Positions 50,139 through 59,419 of a DNA stretch of 64,000 nucleotides are shown piece by piece; the first letter of the stretch is position 1; the number at the start of each line of letters is the position of its first letter. The position numbers were made by a program, and so were the translations under genes. Source of the DNA: Alphaproteobacteria bacterium UBA6376 (GTDB lineage: Bacteria > Pseudomonadota > Alphaproteobacteria > Rs-D84); the NCBI GenBank assembly GCA_002437665.1, contig DJQW01000001.1, positions 193,481-257,480 on the forward strand. Reading direction: 5' to 3'. A model generated the notes under the pieces. The model searched no databases and was not told the origin of the DNA. It was given only the letters and a program-made list of their open reading frames with translations.

Positions 50139-53100
50139 GTGGACAGAATGTTTTTACTGAAAAAATCTATCAGTTTTGTGGCGATTTTGGCATGCTTGCC
50201 CGCGGCATATGCGGCAACTGCACGCCCCAGTGTGATGGGTAATGCGGCGCGTCGTATGCCGACAATGTCGACATATGTGACTGGCACAACAACGTCATCA
50301 ACGACGGCGTCGAATTTGTTGGCGAACGCCGAATGTATCGATGCATACACCTCTTGTATCAAGGGGGCCGATGCCTGCGGCAGCGGATTCGAAGAATGCA
50401 CGACCAAGGTTCTGTTCCACGCGAAAATGCCACAATGCCTGTCCACATTGGCACAATGCAGCGCGTCTGGGATTACCAGTTTGTTCGGTACGTCAAACAC
50501 AACCGCACTGTCCAATGTCGCATCCAAGAACACGTATGGCGAGGTTACAGATTACACATACCCCACCGACGGCAGTGTTTTGGGCCAGTTGATTGTTGGT
50601 GCGGCAATTTCTAATAAATACGACACATCAAACTGTGTTAAACGTTATACGTCATGCTTAAAGAAAGAAAACGTTTGTGGTGCGGACTTTGAATTGTGCA
50701 CTACAAATGCCGAGTTCAAAAAGCAGATGGTATTCTGCGATTCCACATTGGCGCGTTGCCAGTCCGATGGTAAAATCGAACTGTTTGGTTCAACAACGAC
50801 CACAACAACCCCTGCGGCAACCAGCCGTATCGGTCAGATGATATCAGAGGGGGCGGCACTGGCGGCAATCAACGCCGTGTCCACATGTTACAAGGTTGTT
50901 GATCAATGTATCTTGAACGCATGTGCGACAAACCCATACAAATGCTATGAAAACGCATCGACCCAGACGACTGTGCTGGTTGATGGTATCAACAGTGGCG
51001 ATGCCGACGCAACAACGGGCGCAACAACGACTGTTGCCGACACGGTCAGCACATCTGCCATTGCGGCATATATCAAAAATTCTTGCTTGGACACCGTTGG
51101 TGCAAATAAATATTGCTACGCCACATTCTTGGGCAATGGTGCAATGCCAACCGCATCCCAGTTAAAAGATGCCGATAATCAGGAAGAAGTTTATGACGAA
51201 GCGTATGCTGCGCGCATGAACACCGCGATGAAGGCGAAAATCACGGATTTGGTTGAAAAATTTGATACCCGTGCAAAGCAAAAGTGCGTTGACACAATCA
51301 AAACATGCGCAATGCGCGTATGTGGCGGTGGCAACGGCGCGGCATGCTATTCACAGGTATACGGTGCAACCGACAAATCCATCAACAATTCGGTCAGCTA
51401 TGATGAAATCAAGACCGGTTGCGCGGCGGTTGTGAACACCGACCTGTATTGCAAATATGCGGCGGCAAATCCAAATACAACCGGCACATATTCATATGCA
51501 TATATCAATGCCGATGCATTTGACACATTGTTCCCAGAATACGAAGCGGGCGGCAACGATCCAATCGGTGTGATTGCGTCCCTGAATGCAACATTGGCGA
51601 ACACTTACAGCGATGCGGCCATTGCCCAAATGAAAAAGCAGTGCCAGTCCGTCGCAACCAGTTGTGTCAAGGCAATGTGCGGTTCTGATTACGTAAATTG
51701 CTATCGTAATCGTACAGATATCTATTCCAACCTGACCAGCACAGGCGACAGTTCATTTGATAAATCAATGAACAAGGTTGGCGGTGTATTGGATTACACA
51801 GTTGTACTGGGATTGTGCTTGGACACGGTCAAGAACGCATCTGTGTGTGAACAGCACTTGGCAATCGAACAGAATAAATTAAAGATTCAGAACAAATCCG
51901 GCACGGGCGCATGGGCTGATGCAACGTCTGTACGTGGTGGCTGGATTGATGCGGGCGGTGCAACATCTGTGACTGCGGACACAGAAAATGTCCAGTCATA
52001 CGATGAAAACGGCAATGCCATCTGCACGGCCAGCAACGGCGACCAAGGCGTTTGCAACACCGTTGATGAAAACGGCAATGTGTATGACACACCAGTTATG
52101 GTTTCATACACAACATATCTGCAAACACAGGCGGCATCGTCTTTGTTCAAAGATTTGATTTATGACATCGAAAAAGAAGCGCAGGCAAAATACAATGCCA
52201 AATTGACCAAGGAACAGAACATGTGTCTGTCCAGCAATCAGGGCGGCATCATGGGTGCCAAGGACACAGGCGGCACATACATGTGGGTTAAATTGAAATC
52301 CACCAAAGTGCCCAAGACATACACTGTCAATGGTCTGAAGGCAAACCAGTTCACGGCCAGCAACGATTTGTATGGTTCGTTCTGCCGCGTGCGCGTAACA
52401 CTGCAATCTGATGACAAACGCATTCAGGAAAAATTGCAGAACGGCACAAATTGGTCAACCGCATACTTTGCCGTCGGCGACAGTTTCACATGCGGCAGTT
52501 GGATTCCAAATTCCGAATTGGAAGAAATCGCCAATGCCGTTGCTGATGACGCAACCGCAGACAAAGAAGCGTCCCAGAAACGTACCCGCACATGGATGAC
52601 AGTGCTGGGCGCGCTGGGTGGCACGGTTGGTGGCGCATATCTGGGGGCCAGTTTGCAAGATGGTTCTGCATTTGGCAAACTGACCGGCCTGAACAAGGTT
52701 TCAGACAACCAGAACGCATCTGAAAAGGCGCGCAAATTATGCCAGCAATATGCACGTGATGCCAAGATAACGACAACAAACGCTGTCTTTGACAAATCGA
52801 CATATGAAAATGGTGTGAACACGGCAATCAATTTCGCGTCACAGTTGAAAGTTGCGTCTGAAATTCAGAACTCGGTTTCGTCGGCATTCACCGCACTGGG
52901 CAATGATTGCACTGGCGATAACAAGGCGAAATGCGATGCATACAACACAGCGTTGGATCGTTTGAGCAACGCATGTCAATCTCAGGCGGATTTGGCCAGT
53001 ACATCTGGTAACAAGTCCAGCGCACAGAGCAAGACATGGATTGGTTCAACCGTTGGTGCGGTGGCTGTTGGTACGGCGGGTGCGTTCCTGTTGAATCGCG

Positions 53101-53252
53101 CGACACGCGACATTCAGGATTCGAACATGGACGCCGCGCAAAAGGCCGCGTACAACGAATGGATGAACAGCGTTGGTAAACATATCAGTTGCTATGTTGG
53201 CGGGGACGAGGCCGGCACATACGGTGATATAATTACCACCAGCATTGAGTAA
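50139..53252 (+). CDS. Large secreted cysteine-rich protein (1037 aa)
   Basis: The signal peptide (residues 1-25, ending AYA) is followed by two imperfect repeats of about 60 residues (about 63-128 and 164-222). Each has the pattern C-x3-YTSC-x6-CG-x2-F-x2-CTT...C-x3-LA-x-C followed by LFG. Shorter C-x3-x2-C-x4-C-x-YxCY modules recur near 255-275, 380-405 and 500-525. The C-terminal third has two glycine-zipper-like hydrophobic segments (about 820-845 and 965-990). No known family was recognised. It is monocistronic, with a TATACT-like -10 and a TGGAGTGG ribosome-binding site, and a terminator follows. Confidence 0.65.
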   Translation: MDRMFLLKKSISFVAILACLPAAYAATARPSVMGNAARRMPTMSTYVTGTTTSSTTASNLLANAECIDAYTSCIKGADACGSGFEECTTKVLFHAKMPQCLSTLAQCSASGITSLFGTSNTTALSNVASKNTYGEVTDYTYPTDGSVLGQLIVGAAISNKYDTSNCVKRYTSCLKKENVCGADFELCTTNAEFKKQMVFCDSTLARCQSDGKIELFGSTTTTTTPAATSRIGQMISEGAALAAINAVSTCYKVVDQCILNACATNPYKCYENASTQTTVLVDGINSGDADATTGATTTVADTVSTSAIAAYIKNSCLDTVGANKYCYATFLGNGAMPTASQLKDADNQEEVYDEAYAARMNTAMKAKITDLVEKFDTRAKQKCVDTIKTCAMRVCGGGNGAACYSQVYGATDKSINNSVSYDEIKTGCAAVVNTDLYCKYAAANPNTTGTYSYAYINADAFDTLFPEYEAGGNDPIGVIASLNATLANTYSDAAIAQMKKQCQSVATSCVKAMCGSDYVNCYRNRTDIYSNLTSTGDSSFDKSMNKVGGVLDYTVVLGLCLDTVKNASVCEQHLAIEQNKLKIQNKSGTGAWADATSVRGGWIDAGGATSVTADTENVQSYDENGNAICTASNGDQGVCNTVDENGNVYDTPVMVSYTTYLQTQAASSLFKDLIYDIEKEAQAKYNAKLTKEQNMCLSSNQGGIMGAKDTGGTYMWVKLKSTKVPKTYTVNGLKANQFTASNDLYGSFCRVRVTLQSDDKRIQEKLQNGTNWSTAYFAVGDSFTCGSWIPNSELEEIANAVADDATADKEASQKRTRTWMTVLGALGGTVGGAYLGASLQDGSAFGKLTGLNKVSDNQNASEKARKLCQQYARDAKITTTNAVFDKSTYENGVNTAINFASQLKVASEIQNSVSSAFTALGNDCTGDNKAKCDAYNTALDRLSNACQSQADLASTSGNKSSAQSKTWIGSTVGAVAVGTAGAFLLNRATRDIQDSNMDAAQKAAYNEWMNSVGKHISCYVGGDEAGTYGDIITTSIE

Positions 53253-53283
53253 TAAAAAAACGCTCCACACGGGGCGTTTTTAA
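53253..53283. terminator. Terminator after the 1037-residue protein gene
   Basis: The stem AACGCTCC / GGGGCGTT (one G-T pair) has A7 before and T5 after. It lies between convergent genes. Confidence 0.82.
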
Positions 53284-53293
53284 TTTTGTGGCA

Positions 53294-55051
53294 TCACTTT
53301 ACATGCTGTGACAAAAACTGTAATTTGCGGCAGATTTCATCGCGTTTTATGGTATCGTGTGTCATACGGGCATTCATAAAATCAACCGCCGTACGAATTT
53401 GTTCGGAATTATATTTTTTCTGTATCATATTCAGTTCGTTAAATGGCCGATACAGAACCGTGTTGATAATCTTGCGCATGTATGGCTGGGTTTGGAAATT
53501 TGGCAGAACCTCCAGCGCACCACAGTCCACCAACGTGTTCCCGATACAATTATCAGAATGATCGCGCAGGTTATACCACTTGAAATGTTCATATGGGGCG
53601 TCTGGCACGACGTTGTGTGGCCCTTCGGCCAGTTTGCATATCAAATACCGTTCGCCGCGTTGAACACTGATTCCCGCGGTTTCAATTTGACGCCAGTGCA
53701 CATTGCCATGATACTTGCGCCCCGACAGCAAGAATGAATTTTGCAATTCGGTATCGTGCGCCCACGCGGCAAAGAATCCGTATTCACAATCACTGTGATA
53801 TGTTTTCAGAATGTATGCTGGCGCATTACCAACAAAAATCATATGCGTTTTGCCAAAACATCCACCCCCAACATACAGAATATCAACCGGCTGTTTCAGC
53901 GCGCGCGACAGTTTGCGTTCCAAATCGTTCATCGCGGGCATCATGCGGTCACATGCGTCCGGCGTGTCGGCACAGTACGATTTAATCGCGGCATTTTTGA
54001 ATAATTTGTGCATGCGCGCGGTTGTCGCCCCGCGTTTATCACGCGGAATCTGTTGCAACCATTCGTATGGAAATGACCCTGGGTTTTGATATCCCGCCAA
54101 TGCCATTGCGTCCATTTCGTTGGCATCAACGGGCGCGTGCTTTAATCGGCGGGTTGCAGATTTTTTCATCACGCCGCGCGTCACCGGTGCAACAATTTGC
54201 ATCATTTTATCAAAATCAATCCCTTGTAATTCATACAGATCGCGTCGCAACGGGTATTTTTTTATAAATGCCATAATGTCGGCGAACATTTGCGGAATGC
54301 GGTCGGCCCATCCGTGCATCGTTGCGCGTGTCGCGGCATTGGCGTGCGGCTGGCCATGCAGTGTTCTGTACGCCGCCCCCAGAATTACATCGTCAATATC
54401 TTCGTCGAATTTGGTCTTTTTAATGCGTTGAACCTTGAATTTCCACATGGCGTATTGAAAATCGTTCATGATTTTCTTGCGCCGTGCGTCATCAATCGCC
54501 GCGTCCAGCGTCGGTTCGATAAACGTATTGCGGTCGGTGTGCACCGCCACGCGCGTCGCGCCAGATATGCCGTTATCGTCAAAACGTGGCAATAACAAAT
54601 CATGTACGGTAATACCACAAATCACACGTCGCGATTTTTCATAAAAGAATTTGTCTCCATGCCGAAATAACGGAAATGTTTGCAATGTATCATTGCCCAT
54701 GTTGCGCACAACGGTACATTTGTCCGCCAGCATGTGCTCAACCGTATTGTCCAAGCATGTCCACGTGCGTGGTATCGTAATCGTGCGCAAAAAACTGCCC
54801 CCGACCAATACGCCACTGGGAATTTTTTTGATGCCCTCGCCAAATTTTATCGATTCCAAATTGTGGTTATAGCAAAACGCCCCGTTGCCAATGGCTTTTA
54901 ATGTATCGGGCAATGCCAGTGCGCGCATACGCGGCATATCGCATCCCACGCGCGCACCAACACGGCGAACGCCGTCCGGCACGCACAACGCGCCGTCTGC
55001 GGTTAAATCATCGTCTGATACCGATAAAAGAATACCATTTGAAATAATCAT
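53294..55051 (-). CDS. LRR (BspA-type) protein with kinase-like C-terminal domain
   Basis: The 585-residue protein has no signal peptide. Residues 29-125 form BspA/LRR_5-type leucine-rich repeats (LALPDTLKAIGNGAFCYNHN, then IKFGEGIKKIP). A helical middle (about 170-370) is followed by a segment that reads like a protein kinase: glycine loop VGGGCFGKTHM (about 391-401), a Lys in YILKTYH (about 416), a catalytic-loop-like HSDNCIGN (about 494-501, Asp+5 = Asn as in HRDLKPEN) and VDCG (about 505-508) in place of DFG. Cytosolic, no catalytic proof; a secreted effector or regulator is possible. Confidence 0.6.
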   Translation of the reverse strand: MIISNGILLSVSDDDLTADGALCVPDGVRRVGARVGCDMPRMRALALPDTLKAIGNGAFCYNHNLESIKFGEGIKKIPSGVLVGGSFLRTITIPRTWTCLDNTVEHMLADKCTVVRNMGNDTLQTFPLFRHGDKFFYEKSRRVICGITVHDLLLPRFDDNGISGATRVAVHTDRNTFIEPTLDAAIDDARRKKIMNDFQYAMWKFKVQRIKKTKFDEDIDDVILGAAYRTLHGQPHANAATRATMHGWADRIPQMFADIMAFIKKYPLRRDLYELQGIDFDKMMQIVAPVTRGVMKKSATRRLKHAPVDANEMDAMALAGYQNPGSFPYEWLQQIPRDKRGATTARMHKLFKNAAIKSYCADTPDACDRMMPAMNDLERKLSRALKQPVDILYVGGGCFGKTHMIFVGNAPAYILKTYHSDCEYGFFAAWAHDTELQNSFLLSGRKYHGNVHWRQIETAGISVQRGERYLICKLAEGPHNVVPDAPYEHFKWYNLRDHSDNCIGNTLVDCGALEVLPNFQTQPYMRKIINTVLYRPFNELNMIQKKYNSEQIRTAVDFMNARMTHDTIKRDEICRKLQFLSQHVK

Positions 55052-55058
55052 GCTTTAT

Positions 55059-55086
55059 ATAATATACAAAAATATTATTTTGTCAA
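55059..55086 (-). promoter_or_regulatory. Promoter of the LRR-kinase gene (leaderless)
   Basis: TTGACA (55086-55081), a 16-nt spacer and TATTAT (55064-55059) end 7 nt before the ATG. Confidence 0.7.
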
Positions 55087-55181
55087 CAATGTTTGAAGCG
55101 CGGCAAAAATTGCACCCAAATGTGTTTTTTATCTTTCCAGTGCGTGGTTTTTATGTTAAAATTACGCATAACAGAGAGAGT

Positions 55182-57461
55182 ATGAAACCCATAGCAAGAT
55201 TTTTGTTGGTGGCCTTGTCGCTGGTGTCTGCGGACACGGCGTTGGCCGTTGTTGCATCAACCCGTGGTAATAATTTGACCGCGTATAACGGCAATTCTGG
55301 GGCGGTGAACAATAACACTTGGAATACATTGATGAACAGCCGTGCTGCCACATCGGGCGATGCGGCCTCCGCGGATTTCGGTAATTGCAACGCGATTGTC
55401 CTGCGCTGTGCCCAGCCGAAATGTGCATCGGGCGGCTGTACCGATATGACGGTTGCAACGTCTATTGTTGATGGATGCGTCCGTTCGAACGAGGCATGCC
55501 AGCAATACGGCAGCGATTTGGTTTCGTACATTGCGGCGCAACTGGTCGCCAATTCCACGGCCAAGGTAAACGCCCAAAACGCGGCGGCGCAAACGGCCGC
55601 GGCAAATGCGGTGGCACAACAAAACGCCCAACAGTTACAGGCGATGCAGGCCCAGATGCAACAGATGCAGCAAACAATGGCCCAGCAAAACGCCGAAACG
55701 GTCGCACAATTACAGAGTGCACTGGCCCAGCAACAGGAACAACTGGCGGCGGCGCAATCCGCCGCGCAACCTGCGGCGTCATCTGCGTCTGATGACGCGG
55801 ACGCTGCGCCCGACAATGGTCTGACGGCGGCGCAAAATGCGGCGGCCGCGGCGGGTGTGTCGGCGGACACATTGGCGCGTGAACAAATTACTGGCCAGAT
55901 TTACGAAAAAATTGAAAATTCTGAAACCCAGATGAAGACGTTAAAGAGCACAATGCAAGATGCCTTTACATACGCTGGGTGTGATGCGTCTGGCAATAAT
56001 TGCACCGGCCCGCATCGGGTCAAGGCGTTCAAACAACGCGCAATGAATTTCTTTGAACCGTATAATGCCGTATTGGACGAGGTTTATGATGCCTTGATTC
56101 TGGCACAGTCGGTTGGTGTTGATATTTCCGATATTTACATGATGTTGAACGGCACATGTAACGCGTGGGCCCAGTATATGTGCAGCGAGGGTCAGGTCAT
56201 GCATTATACCACCCAGAACTGCCAGAATGGAAAGTCAGTCACCACTGATGGTGCTTGTATTACATTTGATAAAAAAACAAATACGCAAAAGTCATGTTCT
56301 ACTGGTCTTATTGATGGACATTCTTGCCGTGTGGGTCAGGTTGTGCCTATGTCTGATGGTGGGTGTCAGTTGGTGAAAATGCTGACCAGCACCGAAGATG
56401 TCCGTCGTGAATGGCTGAATATTGCCGAAGGGGACGAACACAACTCAATCCGCGTCGGCTGTGCGTCCGAGGCCTTGGATAACTCCACCCTGTTCCGTAA
56501 TCGCAAGAAACAGGCAACGATTGATATCGAAACACTGGAACGTATTATTGAACAAGATGCGCCTGCCGCATTTACTGGTGATAAAACACCAAAAAATAAC
56601 GGCGTAATCTTTTGTCAGGTTGGCGATAAATTACAGGATTTGCAAAAGAACGCAACCCTGAAAACAATTCCGGCCAAGATGTGCGCGAAACTGGATGCGA
56701 CCGGCACGTCGCTGACCACAGACAATAACGCAACAACGTGCGATTATATTCTGCCACAGTATGCGATGTGCACAACGCACGTGTACAATATTGGCAAAAC
56801 AGCAAATTCATCTGTCGCCGCTGAACGGCAGGAAATGAAAGACGTCATCGCGTTAAAGACAACGATTATGACGCAACAGATGAAGGCCCAGTATGATTAC
56901 TTGGATGCGACGATGCGCCGCTTGAAAACCCAGCTGGAAAAGGCAATTTTAACCACTAAATTACAGGCCGCGGGCGCTGGCACAACGTCTGATGGTGGCA
57001 CGTACACGTCTGGTAATACGGGTGATAAAAACATTTATCTGGCGGGAACACAGAATTGCAACAATATGAACACCACGGCAGAGGTTTTTACGTGCCTGCG
57101 CAGCAATTATAACCTGATTTATAACATGTCAAACGGTGGTACAAATATCACAACCGAATTGCGTAAACAGTTGGCTAATGACGTTGGTGTCGTGGTCAGC
57201 AACGCTGGCGGTGCGGGGTTGAAGCCAAATAACGTCACAGAAAGCAACGCTGGCAACAGCAACGCCACGAAAAAAGTTTTGTCAGGTTTGCCAGATGTCG
57301 CGGTTGATGACAAGACGGTTGACTGCAGTGTGGCCAGACAGATTCAGGGGCGCAATGCATTTCAGAAATGTTTAAGCCAGTTAAACATAGAAATTCGAAA
57401 TGCAACCAGTAATCTAAATTCGCGCCAGCAACAGCAGAATCAAAATACCCCCAGACAATAA
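55182..57461 (+). CDS. Large secreted coiled-coil, cysteine-rich protein (759 aa)
   Basis: The ATG at 55182 gives a signal peptide (MKPIARFLLVALSLVSADTALA); longer in-frame starts upstream lie in the divergent gene. Residues about 60-115 carry a Cys module CNAIVLRCAQPKC...CTDM...C-x4-EACQQYGSDLVSYIA, similar to that of the 1037-residue protein. A long Ala/Gln-rich coiled coil follows (about 125-210), then further Cys pairs (CDASGNNC, C-x3-QYMC, CSEGQ). No family was recognised. It is single, with a downstream terminator. Confidence 0.65.
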   Translation: MKPIARFLLVALSLVSADTALAVVASTRGNNLTAYNGNSGAVNNNTWNTLMNSRAATSGDAASADFGNCNAIVLRCAQPKCASGGCTDMTVATSIVDGCVRSNEACQQYGSDLVSYIAAQLVANSTAKVNAQNAAAQTAAANAVAQQNAQQLQAMQAQMQQMQQTMAQQNAETVAQLQSALAQQQEQLAAAQSAAQPAASSASDDADAAPDNGLTAAQNAAAAAGVSADTLAREQITGQIYEKIENSETQMKTLKSTMQDAFTYAGCDASGNNCTGPHRVKAFKQRAMNFFEPYNAVLDEVYDALILAQSVGVDISDIYMMLNGTCNAWAQYMCSEGQVMHYTTQNCQNGKSVTTDGACITFDKKTNTQKSCSTGLIDGHSCRVGQVVPMSDGGCQLVKMLTSTEDVRREWLNIAEGDEHNSIRVGCASEALDNSTLFRNRKKQATIDIETLERIIEQDAPAAFTGDKTPKNNGVIFCQVGDKLQDLQKNATLKTIPAKMCAKLDATGTSLTTDNNATTCDYILPQYAMCTTHVYNIGKTANSSVAAERQEMKDVIALKTTIMTQQMKAQYDYLDATMRRLKTQLEKAILTTKLQAAGAGTTSDGGTYTSGNTGDKNIYLAGTQNCNNMNTTAEVFTCLRSNYNLIYNMSNGGTNITTELRKQLANDVGVVVSNAGGAGLKPNNVTESNAGNSNATKKVLSGLPDVAVDDKTVDCSVARQIQGRNAFQKCLSQLNIEIRNATSNLNSRQQQQNQNTPRQ

Positions 57462-57464
57462 ATA

Positions 57465-57491
57465 AAAAACGCGCCCCCAGCGCGTTTTTTA
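57465..57491 (+). terminator. Terminator after the 759-residue protein gene
   Basis: The stem AACGCGC / GCGCGTT with a C-rich loop follows A6 and precedes T6. Confidence 0.85.
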
Positions 57492-57550
57492 TTAGTGACA
57501 GAGTAATTCAGTGATAAACTGATAAAGTTTTAGAATATAAAACTTAAAAA

Positions 57551-57620
57551 TCTCTGTCATTCCGGTGCTTGTCTGGGCCCCGCAAAATTGATAAATTTTG
57601 TGGGTGGTGTCCATCGGAAT
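57551..57620. repeat. REP-like palindrome
   Basis: The outer arms ATTCCGGTG / CATCGGAAT (one G-T pair) enclose a perfect inner hairpin with CGCAAAATT / AATTTTGTG. It starts with TCTCTGTCATTCC, the form common in repetitive extragenic palindromes. It lies 39 bp before the inverted repeat bounding the GIY-YIG unit. Confidence 0.6.
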
Positions 57621-57658
57621 CTAGGTGAGTATGTCGCGCCGAATGGCGCACTACTTTC

Positions 57659-58111
57659 TTGTCATTCCTGCGTAGGCAGGAATAGGGTCTGGGCAGTGCG
57701 AACGTAGTGAGCCAATTACACGCCCGACACATTGGCAATATACTCATCTAAATCCGATGCTAAATCTTTCCATTCTGGATTCATACTTTCTATCAGACGG
57801 TATTTCCACGCACGTTTCCATTTTTTCAATGCTTTCTCACGTGCTATTGCATTATCTATGTACTTGTATTCTTCATAATAGCCCAATTTATGAATATGTT
57901 TGTCTTTGGTAAAACCAGATATCAATTCCATTTTGTGTTCAAACACGCGGCGTTTCAAATCATTTGTTACGCCAATATAAGTTTCGCCAGCGCGCGTATC
58001 AAACAGTATATATACCCAATAGACATGTTCTTGCATAAAGTCAGTATATAAAAACGTAAATCATCGCACAAGGTTTTATAGACCCTATTCCTGCCTACGC
58101 AGGAATGACAA
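57659..58111. mobile_element. GIY-YIG nuclease unit bounded by 32-bp perfect inverted repeats
   Basis: A 32-bp sequence (TTGTCATTCCTGCGTAGGCA and on, to 57690) is present in exact inverse orientation at 58080-58111. Each copy contains its own ATTCCTGC/GCAGGAAT palindrome. The only gene between them is the 106-residue GIY-YIG protein. This looks like a minimal mobile or mobilised unit of 453 bp; no transposase is present. Confidence 0.55.
57716..58036 (-). CDS. GIY-YIG family nuclease (YhbQ/UvrC-N type)
   Basis: The 106-residue single-domain protein has the two GIY-YIG half-motifs as WVYILFDTRAGETYIGVTND, followed by the catalytic Arg in LKRRVFEHK and the Glu region at FEHK...YYEEY. It matches short GIY-YIG proteins found near repeats in many bacteria. 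The flanking inverted repeats suggest it acts on, or moves with, these palindromes. It may instead be a DNA-repair nuclease. Confidence 0.9.
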   Translation of the reverse strand: MQEHVYWVYILFDTRAGETYIGVTNDLKRRVFEHKMELISGFTKDKHIHKLGYYEEYKYIDNAIAREKALKKWKRAWKYRLIESMNPEWKDLASDLDEYIANVSGV

Positions 58112-58156
58112 AAGAGTTAGAATCTTTGTCATTGCTCTCTGCTCTTTTCTCACTAA

Positions 58157-58186
58157 TAAAAAAACGCGCCGTTGGCGCGTTTCTTA
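58157..58186. terminator. Terminator for the 411-residue protein gene
   Basis: A-tract, stem ACGCGCC / GGCGCGT, then TTCTTA. It overlaps the 3' end of the minus-strand gene. Confidence 0.75.
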
Positions 58187-59419
58187 TGGACACAATGTCA
58201 GTTGATACAACACATTCTGGACGTCGTTGTTGATTGACGTGGTAATCTCGCGTCCCAGTCCGTCCGTATACGTGTAATTAAACTTGGCATCTTTGAACTC
58301 TGGCACGGCCGCATACGCGTCTGTAAATGGCGCAAGCATTGCACTGAACCACTGACGGCCACGACACAGGCAACCGTTGCGCACGTCGGCGGCAACCGCC
58401 GCGGTCGCGGTATTTGGGTACTTGGTATCCAGTTCCTTGTCTGTCATCATCAGGCAACGCGACCCAAAACCATAGAAATTCGCGTCGTCCGACATGAATT
58501 TGTAAATCAGACCATCTGATGCACCCGCATTACGCAACGCGTACACCATACCATCGGTGCAGCATGCATTTGCCGAGTTCATCAGCATCTTATAGCGTGC
58601 CAACAACGGCGCGGCCGCCGGATTTGTGGCATCGATATCGGCATTGCATTTGGTTGCCTCTACAAATTCAGCCATACGAAAGTCCTGAATTTTCGCACTG
58701 CGCGGGGCAACAACCTCGTGTACAACGGGTTTGCGACGCCAAATGGTGCATTCTGTTTCCGTTTCAAATGGGCAACCGTCGGCGCGACCAAACACAACCT
58801 GAACACTTTCGGTCATATCTTGGGCCGTGTATTCTGGGCGTGGTGCAACAACATCATTTGTCCACAGGTTATCGCATGGCTTTTGCGGACTCAGCAATTC
58901 TTCGACGCGGGCGCGTGTCGCCGCGGCATCGTCCATTGTCCGGTTGTATAGCGTAACCGCCGGATCAACCGTGGCGGGCACGTCTGCATCACGAATATAT
59001 AATTCTGGCAATGGTTCCAAGAACCAGTCCGAAAAATCCTTGTCCCGATATGACACAATCGAATCGTCCCAAACGGGCACGCCATCGCGCCAATCCACTG
59101 TTTTATCGAACTTTTTCTGGGTGTATTTACCCTGAACACCGTCCCACAATGCGGGGCGATTGTCTGGTTCAACCGGTTTAATGCTCAGCAATTTCGTCTG
59201 TTGCATTGGAATTTGATCCAAATAGACATATTGCATCGGGGTATTCGCCGGCGTCGCTGGCGCGGCCGCAACCACAGGGGTGGAAACAACGCCCAACTGG
59301 GTTGGCGCACCAACCATTGGTTCAATATCACAGCCCGCGCCGATACATTCAGACGCGCCGGCATAATTCGCCCCACACATACACAGCAGGGACGACAAAA
59401 TCAAAATCTTCGTCTTCAT
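58184..59419 (-). CDS. Secreted cysteine-containing protein (411 aa)
   Basis: The signal peptide (MKTKILILSSLLCMCGANYAGA) is followed by SECIGAGCDIEP and a Pro/Ala-rich linker. The mid-protein includes C-x3-W at about 185. The C-terminal domain (about 270-411) has conserved-looking CC (NACCTDGMVY), CLMM and NGCLCRGRQWF motifs. No family was recognised. It is the third large secreted Cys protein of the 50-59 kb region and has no partner on its strand. Confidence 0.62.
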   Translation of the reverse strand: MKTKILILSSLLCMCGANYAGASECIGAGCDIEPMVGAPTQLGVVSTPVVAAAPATPANTPMQYVYLDQIPMQQTKLLSIKPVEPDNRPALWDGVQGKYTQKKFDKTVDWRDGVPVWDDSIVSYRDKDFSDWFLEPLPELYIRDADVPATVDPAVTLYNRTMDDAAATRARVEELLSPQKPCDNLWTNDVVAPRPEYTAQDMTESVQVVFGRADGCPFETETECTIWRRKPVVHEVVAPRSAKIQDFRMAEFVEATKCNADIDATNPAAAPLLARYKMLMNSANACCTDGMVYALRNAGASDGLIYKFMSDDANFYGFGSRCLMMTDKELDTKYPNTATAAVAADVRNGCLCRGRQWFSAMLAPFTDAYAAVPEFKDAKFNYTYTDGLGREITTSINNDVQNVLYQLTLCP

